From Lolium rigidum (taxonomy: Eukaryota; Streptophyta; Magnoliopsida; Poales; Poaceae): 64,000 nt of DNA. The stretch lies in NCBI RefSeq assembly GCF_022539505.1, contig NC_061512.1, positions 152,317,962-152,381,961 of the forward strand, read 5' to 3'. Shown piece after piece: positions 54,200-64,000 of this stretch (position 1 is its first letter; each line of letters opens with the position of its first letter). The notes beneath the pieces are model-generated. The model was given only the letters and a program-made list of their open reading frames with translations. It did no database searches and was not told the origin of the DNA. The translations under genes were made by a program, and so were the position numbers.

Positions 54200-55939
54200 T
54201 GATGTCTACGGGAGTTTCTATTCTTGTAGACAGTGTTGGGCCTCCAAGAGCAGAGGTTTGTAGAACAGCAGCAAGTTTCCCTTAAGTGGACTTATCGATC
54301 TCAGGGAGGAAGAGGTCAAAGATATCCCTCTCATGCAACCCTGCAACCACAAAGCAAGAAGTCTCTTGTGTCCCCAACACACCTAATAGGTGCACTAGTT
54401 CGGCGAAGAGATAGTGAAATACAGGTGGTATGAATAAATATAAGCAGTAGCAACGGCACTAGAAAAGTGCTTGGCTGTCCAGGACTGGTGTGTGGTTGAT
54501 GGTGGTAATATTGCAGGAAGTACAGATGCAGTAAAACAGTAAACAAGAAGCGATAGCAGTATTTAGGAACAAGGCCTAGGGATCATACTTTCACTAGTGG
54601 ACACTCTCAACATTGATCACATAACAAAATAAATAGATAGATGCTAGACTCTACACCCTCTTGTTGGATGATGAACACCACTAAGCGTGTAGGATTACAC
54701 GAACCCTCAATGCCGGAGTTAACAAGCTCCACAATATTCAATGTTCATATTTAAATAACCTTAGAGTGCATAACAGATCAACATAACCAAACCAAGTACT
54801 AACATAGCATGCACACTCGTCACCTTCACACTACGAAAGGAGGAATAGATCACATCAATACCATCATAGCAATAGTTAACTTCATAATCTAGTATATTAA
54901 ACATAGGGTATAAGTATCATAACCTAACAATCATAGCCTACGCCAAGTACTACACGATGCACACACTGTCACCATTACAACGTGCAGGAGGAATAAACTA
55001 CTTTAATAACATCACTAGAGTAGCACGCAGATATATTGTGATACAAAACACATTTCAATCATAAAGAGATATAAATAAGCACTTCACTATGCCATTCATA
55101 ACATTGAATAAGTATTCTGTGAAATATAGCCTAAGAGACCCACACGGTGCACACACTGTCACCTTTACACACGTGGGACAAGGAGTCTCCGGAGATCACA
55201 TAAGTAAAACCCACTTGACTAGCATAATGACATCTAGATTACAAGCATCATCATATGAATCTCAATCATGTAAGGCAGCTCATGAGATTATTGTATTGAA
55301 GTACATAGGAGAGAGATTAACCACATAGCTACCGGTATAGCCCCGAGCCTCGATAGAGAACTACTCCCTCCTCATGGGAGACAGCAGCGGTGATGAATAT
55401 GGCGGTGGTGTCGATGGAGGAGCCTTCCGGGGGCACTTCCCCGTCCCGGCGGCGTGCCGGAACAGAGACTCCTGTCCCCCAGATCTTGGCTTCGCGATGG
55501 TGGCGGCTCTGGAAGGTTTTCTCTGGTTTCGTCAAACGTATCAAGGTTTTTAGGTCAGGGACCTTTATATAGGCGAAGAGGCGGAGTTGGAGGGTCGACG
55601 AGGCGGTGACACACTAGGGGGGCGCGCCCCCCCTAGGGTCGCGCCGGCCTGTCATCTGGGGGCCCAGTGGCCCTCCTCTGGCGGCTCTCGGGTGTTCTGG
55701 AAGCTTCGTGGAAAAATAGGATGCTGGGCGTTGATTTCGTCCGATTCTGAGAATATTTCCTTACTAGGATTTCTGAAACCAAAAACAGCAGAAAACAGGA
55801 ACTGGCACTTCGGCATCTCGTCAATAGGTTAGTTCCGGAAAACGCATAATAATGACATAAAGTATGCATAAAACATGTAGATATCATCAATAATGTGGCA
55901 TGGAACATAAGAAATTATCGATACGTCGGAGACGTATCA
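54200..55939 (-). repeat. 5' LTR of G
   Basis: 1740 bp, minus strand TGATACGTCTCCGACGTATC to GTAGACATCA. TATATAAAGG on the minus strand near 55573-55564. It carries an internal primer-site-like motif at 54451-54470. Confidence 0.9.
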
Positions 55940-56615
55940 GATTACAGATAGATGATCTTGATCATGATAGGCAGCTCACAAGATCTAACATGATAGCACA
56001 ATGAGGAGAAGACAACCATCTAGCTATTGCTATGGACCCATAGTCCAGGGGTGGACTACTCACACATCGATCCGGAGGCGATCATGGCGATGAAGAGACC
56101 TCCGGGAGATGATTCCCCTCTCCGGCAGGGTGCCGGAGGCGATCTCCTGAATCCCCCGAGATGGGATTGGCGGCGACGGCGTATCTGGAAGGTTTTCCGT
56201 ATCGTGGCCCTCGGTACTGGGGTTTTTGCGACGAAGACTTTAAGTAGGCGGAAGGGCAGGTCAAGGGGCGTCTCGAGGGGCCCACACAGTAGGCCGGCGC
56301 GGCCAGGGCTTGGGCTGCGCCGCCCTGTTGTGTGGACACTTCGTGGCCCCACTTCGTTTCCTCTTCGGACTTCTGGAAGCTTCGTGCAAAAATAGGACCC
56401 TGGGCGTTGATTTCGTCCAATTCAGAGAATATTTCCTTACTAGGATTTCTGAAACCAAAAACAGCAGAAAACAGCAACTGGTTCTTCGGCATCTCGTCAA
56501 TAGGTTAGTGCCGAAAAATGCATAAATATGACATATAATGTGTATAAAATATGTGAGTATCATCAATAAAGTAGCATGGAACATAAGAAATTATAGATAC
56601 GTTTGAGACGTATCA
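55940..56615 (-). repeat. Truncated 3' LTR of B2
   Basis: Matches 62480-63155. It starts at GATTACAGATAGATG, where G's terminus abuts; the rest of the LTR is absent. Confidence 0.88.
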
Positions 56616-59213
56616 AGCATCGCCAAGCTTAATTCCTACTCGCCCTCGAGTAGGTAAACGATAACAAAGATAATTTCTGAAGTGACATGCTATCATAATC
56701 TTGATCATACTATTGTAAAGCATATGAGATGAATGCAGCGATTCGAAGCAATGATGAAGATAATGAGTAAACAAATGAATCATATAGCAAAGACTTTTCA
56801 TGAATAATACTTTCAAGACAAGCATCAATAAGACTTGCATAAGAGTTACTCATAAAGCAATAAATTCAAAGTAAAGGCATTGAAGCAACACAAAGGAAGA
56901 TATAAGTTTCAGCGGTTGCTTTCAACTTCAACATATATATCTCATGGATAATTGTCAACACAAAGTAATATAACAAGTGCAATAGGTAAACATGTAAGAA
57001 TCAATGCACACAGTTGACACAAGTGTTTGCTTCTGGGATAGAAAGAATAGGCAAACTGACTCAACAATAAAGTAGAAGATAGGCCCTTCGCAGAGGGAAG
57101 CATTGATTACAATATTTGTGCTAGAGCTTTTCATTTTGAAGACAAGAAACAATTTTGTCAACGGTAATAATAAAGCATATGTGTTATATATAAGACATCT
57201 TATAAGTTGCAAGCCTCATGCATAGTATACCAATAGTTCTCGCACCTTGTCCTAATTAGCTTGGATTAACACGGATTATCATTGCATAGCATATGTTTCA
57301 ACCAAGTGTCACAAAGGGGTACTCGTATGCCGCTCTGTACAAAGGTCTAAGGAGAAAGCTCGCATTGGATTTCTCGCTTTTGATTATTCTCAACTTAGAC
57401 ATCCATACCGGGACAACATAGACAACAGATAATGTACTCCTCTTTAATGCATAAGCATTCAACAACAGTTAATATTCTCATAAGAGATTGAGGATTAATT
57501 GTCCAAACTGAAACTTCCACCATGAATCATGGCTTTAGTTAGCGGCCCAATGTTCTTCTCTAACAGTATGCATACTCAAACCATTTGATCATGAAAATCG
57601 CTCTTACTTCAGACAAGACGAACATGCACAACAACTCACATGATATTCAACAAAGGTAAAAGTTGATGGCGTCCCCAGAAACATGGTTACCGCTCAACAA
57701 GCAACTTATTAAGAAATAAGACACATAAGTACATATTCTTCACCACAATAGTTTTTAAGGTATTTTTCCCATGAGCTATATATTGCAAAGACAAAGAATA
57801 GAATTTTTAAAGGTAGCACTCAAGTAATTTACTTTGGAATGGCAGGGAAATACCATGTGGTAGGTAGGTATGGTGGACACAAATGGCATGGTTATTGGCT
57901 CAAGGATTTGGATGCACGAGAAGAATTCCTCTCAATACAAGGCTAGGCTAGCAAGGTTGTTTGAAGCAAACTCAAGTATAAAAGGTGCAGCAAAGCTCAC
58001 ATATGAACATATTGTAACTATTATAAGACTTTACATTGTCTCCTTGTTGTTCAAACACCTCAACCAGAAAATATCTACACTCTAGAGATCAATCATGCAA
58101 ACCAAATTTTAACAAGCTCTATGTAGTTATTCATTAATGGGTACAAGGTACATGATGCAAGAGCTTAAACATGATCTATATAAGCACAAAAATTTCCAAG
58201 TATCAAATTATTCAAGACATTAAACCATTTACAACATGCGGCATTTTCCGTTTCCAACCATATAACAATGAATGAAATAGTCCAACTTTCGCAATGGACA
58301 TTTAAAGATAAAGCTAAGAACATATTTGTTCATACGAAACAGTGGAGCGTGTCTCTCTCCCAAACAAAGAATGCTAGGATCCGATTTATTCAAACAAAAA
58401 CAAAAATAAAAACAAACAGACGCTCCAAGTAAAGCACATAAGATGTGACGGAATAAAATTATAGTTTCACTAGAGGAACCTGATAAGTTGTCGATGAAGA
58501 AGGGATGCCTTGGGCATCCCCAAGCTTAGACGCTTGAGTCTTCTTAAAATATGCAGGGATGAACTACGGGGGCATCCCCAAGCTTAGACTTTTCACTCTT
58601 CTTGATCATATTGTATCATCCTCCTCTCTTGACCCTTGAAAATTTCCTCCACACCAAACTCAAAACAAACTCATTAGAGGGTCAGTGCATAATTCATATA
58701 TTCAGAGGTGACATAATCATTCTTAACACTTCTGGACATTGCACAAAGCTACTGAAAGTTAATGGAACAAAGAAATCCATCAAACATAGCAAAACAGGCA
58801 ATGTGAAATAAAAGGCAGAATTTGTCAAAACAGAACAGTCCGTAAAGACGAATTTTAAAGAGGCACCAGAATTGCTCAGATGAAAATTCCCAAATTGAAT
58901 GAAAGTTGCGTACATATCTGAGGATCACGCACGTATATTGGCATATTTTTTTAAATTTTCTGCAGAGACTACTGCTCAAATTCATGACAGCAAGAAATCT
59001 GTTCCTGCGCAGTAATCCAAATCTAGTATTGGCTTTACTATCAAAGACTTTACTTGGCACAACAATGCAATAAAATAAAGATAAGGAGAGGTTGCTACAG
59101 TAGTAACAACTTCCAAGACTCAAATATAAAATAAAATGCAGAAGTAAAATAATGGGTTGTCTCCCATAAGCGCTTTTCTTTAACGCCTTTCAGCTAGGCG
59201 TAAAAAGTGTGTA
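56616..59213 (-). other. 3' non-coding region of B2
   Basis: Polypurine complement AGCATCGCCAAGCTTA at 56616, hairpin CCTACTCG-CCCT-CGAGTAGG at 56635-56654, polypurine-like motifs at about 58514 and 58571, and GGGTTGTCTCCCATAAG near 59153. AT-rich, no credible gene; inverted copy of B1 26975-29553. Confidence 0.75.
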
Positions 59214-61295
59214 TCAAGTATTGTCAAGAGATGAAGCATCAACAGCATAATTTGTTCTAATGATAGAATCATAAGGTAACTTAATTCTCTTTCTAGGGAA
59301 GTGTTCCATACCTTTCTTGAGAGGAAATTGATATTTAATATTACCTTCCTTCATATCAATGGTGGCACCAACAGTTCGAAGAAAAGGTCTTCCCAATATA
59401 ATGGGACAAGATGCATTGCATTCAATATCCAAGACAACAAAATCAACGGGGACAAGGTTATTGTTAACCATAATAAGAACATTATCAATCCTCCTCAAAG
59501 GTTTCTTTATAGCATTATCATCAAGATTAACATCCAAATAATAATTTTTCAATGGTGGCAAGTCAAGCATATCATAAATTTTCTTAGGCTTAACAGAAAT
59601 ACTTGCACCAAGATCACATAAAGCATTACAATCAAAATCATTGACCCTCATCTTAATGATGGGCTCCCAACCATCTTCTAACTTACTAGGAATATAAGTC
59701 TCAAGTTTTAGTTTCTCTTCTCTAGCTTTTATGAGAGCATTTGTAATATGTTTTGTAAAGGCCAAATTTATAGCACTAGCATTGGGACTTTTAGCAAGTT
59801 TTTGTAAGAACTTTATAACTTCAGAGATGTGACAATCATCAAAGTCTAAACCATTATGATCTACAGCAATGGGATCATTATCCCCAATATTTTGAAAAAT
59901 TTCAACAGTTTTATCAATTTCAGCAGTTTTAGCAGGCAATTTTGCACGCTTTGCACTAGGAGTAGTAACATTGCCAACACCAATTACTTTACCATTGATA
60001 GTAGGAGGTGTAGCAACTTGTGAATCATTAACATTACTAGTGGTGGTAATAGTCCAAACTTTAGCTACATTATTCTCTTTAGCTAGTTTTTCGTTTTCTT
60101 ATCTTTCCCACCTAGCATGCAATTCGGCCATCAATCTAATATTCTCATTAATTCGAACTTGGATGGCATTTTCTGTAGTAACAATTTTATTATCAATATC
60201 CTTATTAGGCATAACTTTCAATTTTAAAAGATCAACATCAGAGGCAAGTCTATCAACCTTAGAAGAAAGAATATCAATTTTATCAAGCTTTTCCTCAACA
60301 GATTTGTTAAAAGCAGTTTGTGTACTAATAAATTCTTTAAGCATGGTTTCAAGACCAGGGGGTACACTCCTATTATTTTTGTAAGAATTCCCATAAGAAA
60401 TACCATAACTATTACCATTAGCAGCAGGATATGGCCTATAGTTGTTACTAGAATTGTTCCTATAAGCATTGTTGTTGAAATTATTATTTCTAGTGAAGTT
60501 CACATCAACATGTTCTTCTTGGGCAACCAATGAAGCTAAAGGAACATTATTTGGATCAACATTAGATCTACCATTCACAAGCATAGACATAATAGCATCA
60601 ATCTTATCACTCAAGGAGGAGGTTTCTTCAACAGAATTTACCTTCTTACCTTGTGGAGCTCTTTCCGTGTGCCATTCGGAGTAATTTGTCGTCATATCAT
60701 CAAGAAGCTTTGTGGCCGCCCCCAAAGTAATGGACATAAAGGTACCTCCAGCAGCTGAATCCAATAGGTTCCGCGAAGAAAAATTCAGTCCTGCATAAAA
60801 GGTTTGGATGATCATCCAGGTAGTCAGTCCATGGGTTGGGCAATTCTTTACCAAAGATTTCTTTCTCTCTCATGCTTGAGAAACATGTTCATTATCTAAT
60901 TGCTTAAATTTCATTATGCTTCTTCTCAAAGATATAATTTTAGGGGGAGGATAATATCTACCAATAAAAGCATCCTTACATTTAGTTCAATAATATTTCT
61001 AGGCAGAGATAGCAACCAATCTTTAGCTCTTCCTCTTACGGAGAAAGGAAGCAATTTTAATTTTATAATGTCACCATCTACATCCTTATAATTTTGCATT
61101 TCACATAGTTCAACAAAATTATTAAGATGGGCAGCAGCATCATCAGAACTAACACCAGAAAATTGCTCTCTCATAACAAGATTCAGTAAAGCAGGTTTAA
61201 TTTCAAAGAATTCTGTTGTAGTAGCAGGTGGAGCAGGTTTTATTATTATTTGTGCTAGTGAAGTCACACAACTTAGTATTTTCAGGAGTACCCAT
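59214..61295 (-). pseudogene. Gag-protease polyprotein of B2
   Basis: ATG at 61295-61293 (MGTPENTKLCDF). The N-terminal Gag part has a small deletion and frame changes near 61250 and 60930. From 60854 the frame carries the Gag end (LVKNCPTHGL upstream, LDSAAGG), the Asn/Tyr/Gly-rich tract, and the segment VPPGLETMLKEF that is frameshifted in B1. A TAA at 60101-60099 replaces a Glu codon, after which the same frame continues through the protease (DLGASISVKP, ILGRPFLRT) to 59214. No pol. Confidence 0.8.
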
Positions 61296-61526
61296 TTTAG
61301 CAGTAGTAAATAAAGAAAACTAAATAAAGTAAATGCAAGTAACTAATTTGTTTTTGTGTTTTCAATATAGAGAACAAGACAGTAAATAAAGTAAAACTAG
61401 CAACTAATTTTTTTGTGTTTTTGATATAGAGAGCAAAAAAAGCAGTAAATAAAGTAAAGCAAAGCAAGACAAAAACAAAGTAAAGAGATTGGATGTGGAA
61501 GACTCCCCTTGCAGCGTGTCTTGATC

Positions 61527-61544
61527 TCCCCGGCAACGGCGCCA
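61527..61544 (-). other. Primer binding site of B2 (tRNA-Asp)
   Basis: TCCCCGGCAACGGCGCCA on the plus strand, a perfect 18-base tRNA-Asp site on the minus strand, eleven bases from the LTR. Confidence 0.9.
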
Positions 61545-61555
61545 GAAAACAGTCT

Positions 61556-63155
61556 TGATGCGCGTAGTTAACACGTCCGTTGGGAACCCCAAGAGGAAGG
61601 TGTGATGCGCACAGCAGCAAGTTTTCCCTCAGTAAGAAACCAAGGTTATCGAACCAGTAGGAGCCAAGAAGCACGTTGAAGGTTGTTGGTGATGGAGTGT
61701 AGTGCGGCGTAACACCAGGGATTCCGGCGCCAACGTGGAACCTGCACAACACAATCAAAGTACTTTGCCCCAACGTAACAGTGAGGTTGTCAATCTCACC
61801 GGCTTGTTGTAAACAAAGGATTAGATGTATAGTGTGGAAGATGATGATTGTTTGCGAAGAACAGTAAAGAACAATTGCAGTAGATTGTATTTCAGATGTA
61901 AAGAATAGGACTGGGGTCCATAGTTCACTAGTGGTGTCTCTCCCATAAGATAAGCAGATGTTGGGTGAACAAATTATAGTTGGGCAATTGACAAATAAAG
62001 AAGGCATAACAATGCACATACATATATCATGATGAGTACTATGAGATTCAATCGGGGCATTACGACAAAGTACATAGACCGCTATCCGAAGCATGCATCT
62101 ATGCCTAAAAAGTCCACCTTCGAGGTTATCATCCGAACCCCTTCCGGCATTAAGTTGTAAACAACAGACAATTGCATTAAGTATGGTGCATAATGTAATC
62201 AACACAAATATCCTTAGACAAAGCATCGATGTTTTATCCCTAGTGGCAACAACACATCCACAACCTTAGAACTTTCACGTCATCTGTCCTAGATTTAATG
62301 GAGGCATGAACCCACTATCGAGCATAAATACCCCCTCTTGTAGTCACAAGTATCAACTTGGCCGAGCCTCTACTAGCAACGGAGAGCATGCAAGAACATA
62401 AATAACATATATGATAGATTGATAATCAACTTGACATAGTATTCAATATTCATCGGATCCCAACAAACACAACATGTAGGATTATAGATAGATGATCTTG
62501 ATCATGATAGGCAGCTCACAAGATCTAACATGATAGCACAATGAGGAGAAGACAACCATCTAGCTACCGCTATGGACCCATAGTCCAGGGGTGGACTACT
62601 CACACATCGATCCAGAGGCGATCATGGCGATGAAGAGACCTCCGGGAGATGATTCCCCTCTTCGGCAGGGTGCCGGAGGCGATCTCCTGAATCCCCCGAG
62701 ATGGGATTGGCGGCGGTGGCCTCTCTGGAAGGTTTTCCGTATCGTGGCCCTCGGTACTGGGGTTTTCGCGAAGAAGACTTTAAGTAGGCGGAAGGGCAGG
62801 TCAAGGGGCGTCACGAGGGGCCCACACAGTAGGCCGGCGCGGCCAGGGCTTGGGCCGCGCCGCCCTGTTGTGTGGCCACCTCGTGGCCCCACTTCGTTTC
62901 CTCTTCGGACTTCCGGAAGCTTCGTGCAAAAATAGGACCCCGGGCGTTGATTTCGTCCAATTCCGAGAATATTTCCTTACTAGGATTTCGAAACCAAAAA
63001 CAGCGAGAACATAGCAATCGGCTCTTCGGCATCTCGTCAATAGGTTAGTGCCGGAAAATTCATAAATATGACATATAATGTGTATAAAACATGTGAGTAT
63101 CATCAATAAAGTAGCATGGAACATAATAAATTATAGATACGTTTGAGACGTATCA
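61556..63155 (-). repeat. 5' LTR of B2
   Basis: 1600 bp, inverted relative to B1's LTR. The terminal palindrome reads GATACGTTTGAGACGTATC on the plus strand. Long minus-strand frames inside are artefacts of the LTR. Differences from 55940-56615 are again often at CTG/CAG. Confidence 0.9.
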
Positions 63156-63562
63156 GTATGCAACGTTGCTAAGACTTGTCGTTTCGAAGCATCACGTGAT
63201 GATCGGGTGTGATAGATTCTACATGTGCGTACAACGGGTGCAAGCCAGTTTTGCACACGCGAATACTAAGGTTGCCTTGACAAGCCTATCATGTACAGAC
63301 ATGGTCTCGGAACACGGGATACCGAAAGGTAGAGCATTAGTCATATGATTGATATGATGAACACTTTGAGTGTTCGCCTTTGAAGCTACATCTTTTCTCG
63401 TGATGATCGGATTTGGTGTAGTGGATTTGGTTCGTGTGATCACTAAGACAATGCGAGGGATATTGTTTTGAGTGGGAGTTCACCTAGTTAATTTAAGAAT
63501 TAAAATTTGAACTCAATTTATCATAAACTTAGTCTAAACTCTTTGCAAATATGTTGTAGATC
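63156..63562 (+). other. Untranslated leader of J, third segment
   Basis: GTATGCAACGTTGCTAAGACTTG onward is the typical leader immediately before gag in this Copia type (GATCGGGTGTGATAG, GTGGGAGTTCACC). No gene. It abuts B2's LTR at 63155 without a recognisable target duplication. Confidence 0.65.
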
Positions 63563-64000
63563 ATGGCGTCCCCCTCCATCAATTTGGACCAGTTCCTAGA
63601 GAAAGAAAAGCTTAAAATCAATGGTAGCAACTTCACCGACTGGTTCCGTTATGTGAGGATTTTCCTCAATGGTGAAAATCTGCAATTTGTGCCCGAAGCA
63701 CCGCTAGGTCCCCCACCACCACCTGCAGTATCTGAGGACGAAAAGAATGTTTACGAGACTCGGGTGATTCGGTACTCTCAGGTTCAATGTGCCATCCTGT
63801 GCAGCCTAGAGGCGGAGCTCCAAAAGCCTTTTGAGCACCACGACCAATATGAGATGGTCCATGAGCTAAAAGCTATCTTTGAAACTCATGCGGCCGTCGA
63901 AAGCTATGAGGCCTCGAAACACTTCTTTGGCTGTGACATAGGCATCCCCAATGGGCCTGCCGAAGAAGGTACCCGGGGTTTACTAAAGGCCCACGACCCG
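63563..64000 (+). CDS. Gag of Copia element J (N-terminal part, open to the window edge)
   Basis: ATG at 63563, preceded by GTTGTAGATC, with 146 codons open to base 64000. The N-terminus is MASPSINLDQFLEKEKLKI, then NGSNFTDWFRYVRIFL, the Copia Gag motif (LNGxNFxxWxxxLRxxL) common to plant elements of this group, and LKAIFETHAAVESYEASK, matching the helical region of such Gags. The protein would form virus-like particles. No stop or shift is present so far, unlike the other Gags here; protease and pol lie beyond the window. Confidence 0.85.
   Translation, partial: MASPSINLDQFLEKEKLKINGSNFTDWFRYVRIFLNGENLQFVPEAPLGPPPPPAVSEDEKNVYETRVIRYSQVQCAILCSLEAELQKPFEHHDQYEMVHELKAIFETHAAVESYEASKHFFGCDIGIPNGPAEEGTRGLLKAHDP

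Larger units (their letters stand above)
50547..55939 (-). mobile_element. Element G: non-autonomous, membrane-tail ORF, left LTR truncated
   Basis: Minus strand. Right (5') LTR 54200-55939; primer region 54189-54113; ORF 54036-53326; 3' non-coding region; hairpin and polypurine tract; and only 340 bp of the 3' LTR (50547-50886), which is cut by F. It is inserted in the 3' LTR of B2, whose remaining part begins at 55940. Confidence 0.88.
55940..63155 (-). mobile_element. Element B2: Athila-like gag-protease element, inverted relative to B1
   Basis: Right (5') LTR 61556-63155, perfect tRNA-Asp primer site, gag-protease remnants, 3' non-coding region, hairpin and polypurine tract, and 676 bp of the 3' LTR (55940-56615) cut by G. 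Same family as B1. The base sequence right of it (GTATGCAACG) is element J. Confidence 0.88.
4054..64000 (+). mobile_element. Element J: Copia retrotransposon, host of the whole nest (continues past the window)
   Basis: A 5' LTR starting TGTTGGAGATA is inserted in element I's RT gene at 4054, followed by an initiator-Met primer site and a leader. The leader is interrupted by K1 (6344-9906) and again from 10102 to 63155 by a 53 kb nest; leader-type sequence and the gag ATG reappear at 63156-64000. LTR start, size and primer site resemble the BARE/Angela group, although this gag is not BARE's. The 5 bp before the LTR is TGAAC; the matching right-hand duplication lies outside the window. That the two parts are one copy is inferred from how leaders of this family normally read through. 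Confidence 0.75.

Noticed and set aside
61297..62226. 309-codon minus-strand frame starting MLCLRIFV, also seen as shorter frames at 23932 and 37389
   Set aside because: It sits inside the B LTR and crosses the primer site; its similarity between copies only reflects LTR homology, and the frames differ by shifts.
1..64000. CRISPR array, bacterial operon, phage or rRNA genes
   Set aside because: No regular spacer-repeat pattern, no ribosome-binding-site-led gene series, no rRNA core sequence; everything recognisable is plant retrotransposon.

Overview
The window is intergenic plant DNA, almost certainly from a pooid grass (Triticeae/Poeae type). I see no host gene. It is nearly all LTR retrotransposons inserted into one another. 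The grass assignment rests on long LTRs starting TGATACGTCT, with tRNA-Asp-type primer sites and an AAGCTTGGGGATGC polypurine tract; a Copia element with a BARE/Angela-style LTR starting TGTTGGAGATA; and Tat-lineage Gypsy elements with an archaeal-type RNase H and antisense ORFs.

Layout. 1-4053 is the 3' half of a minus-strand Tat Gypsy (element I: antisense ORF with an intron, integrase, two RNase H domains, end of RT). A plus-strand Copia (element J) entered its RT gene at 4054. J's LTR and leader run to 10101, interrupted by a 3.56 kb solo LTR (K1, 6344-9906). J resumes at 63156 with its gag start. The 53 kb between is a nest: D (+, 10102-23016), whose 5' LTR holds K2 (-, 11032-17925, two 3.19 kb LTRs around a 513 bp interior); B1 (+, 23017-37733, Athila-like gag-protease only), whose 3' LTR holds C (-, 30247-37132); E (+, 37734-46210, Tat Gypsy with gag, protease, RT, RNase H, integrase); an LTR piece H (-) and a 100 bp N gap; F (+, 46800-50546); G (-, 50547-55939); and B2 (-, 55940-63155).

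How the elements relate. Only E (and formerly I) carries RT and integrase in view; B, C, D, F, G and K must use enzymes supplied by others. D encodes what looks like one long Gag-type ORF ending in a zinc knuckle, a Lys-rich stretch, an acidic region and a membrane-spanning tail. C and G are shortened versions that keep only the N-terminus and the membrane tail. B, C, D, F and G share a cis-acting architecture: an LTR-end palindrome, repeated tRNA-Asp primer sites (seen in D, G and weakly C), repeated polypurine-like motifs, and a hairpin just before the polypurine tract whose stem changes in a compensatory way between copies.

Data caution. Differences between sister LTRs, and most frameshifts in E, B1 and D, fall at CAG/CTG (CWG) trinucleotides, turned into CGG/CCG, CGAG/CTCG, CG, CAAG or TAG. 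This looks like systematic base-calling error at CHG-methylated sites rather than mutation, so several 'pseudogenes' here may be intact in the plant.
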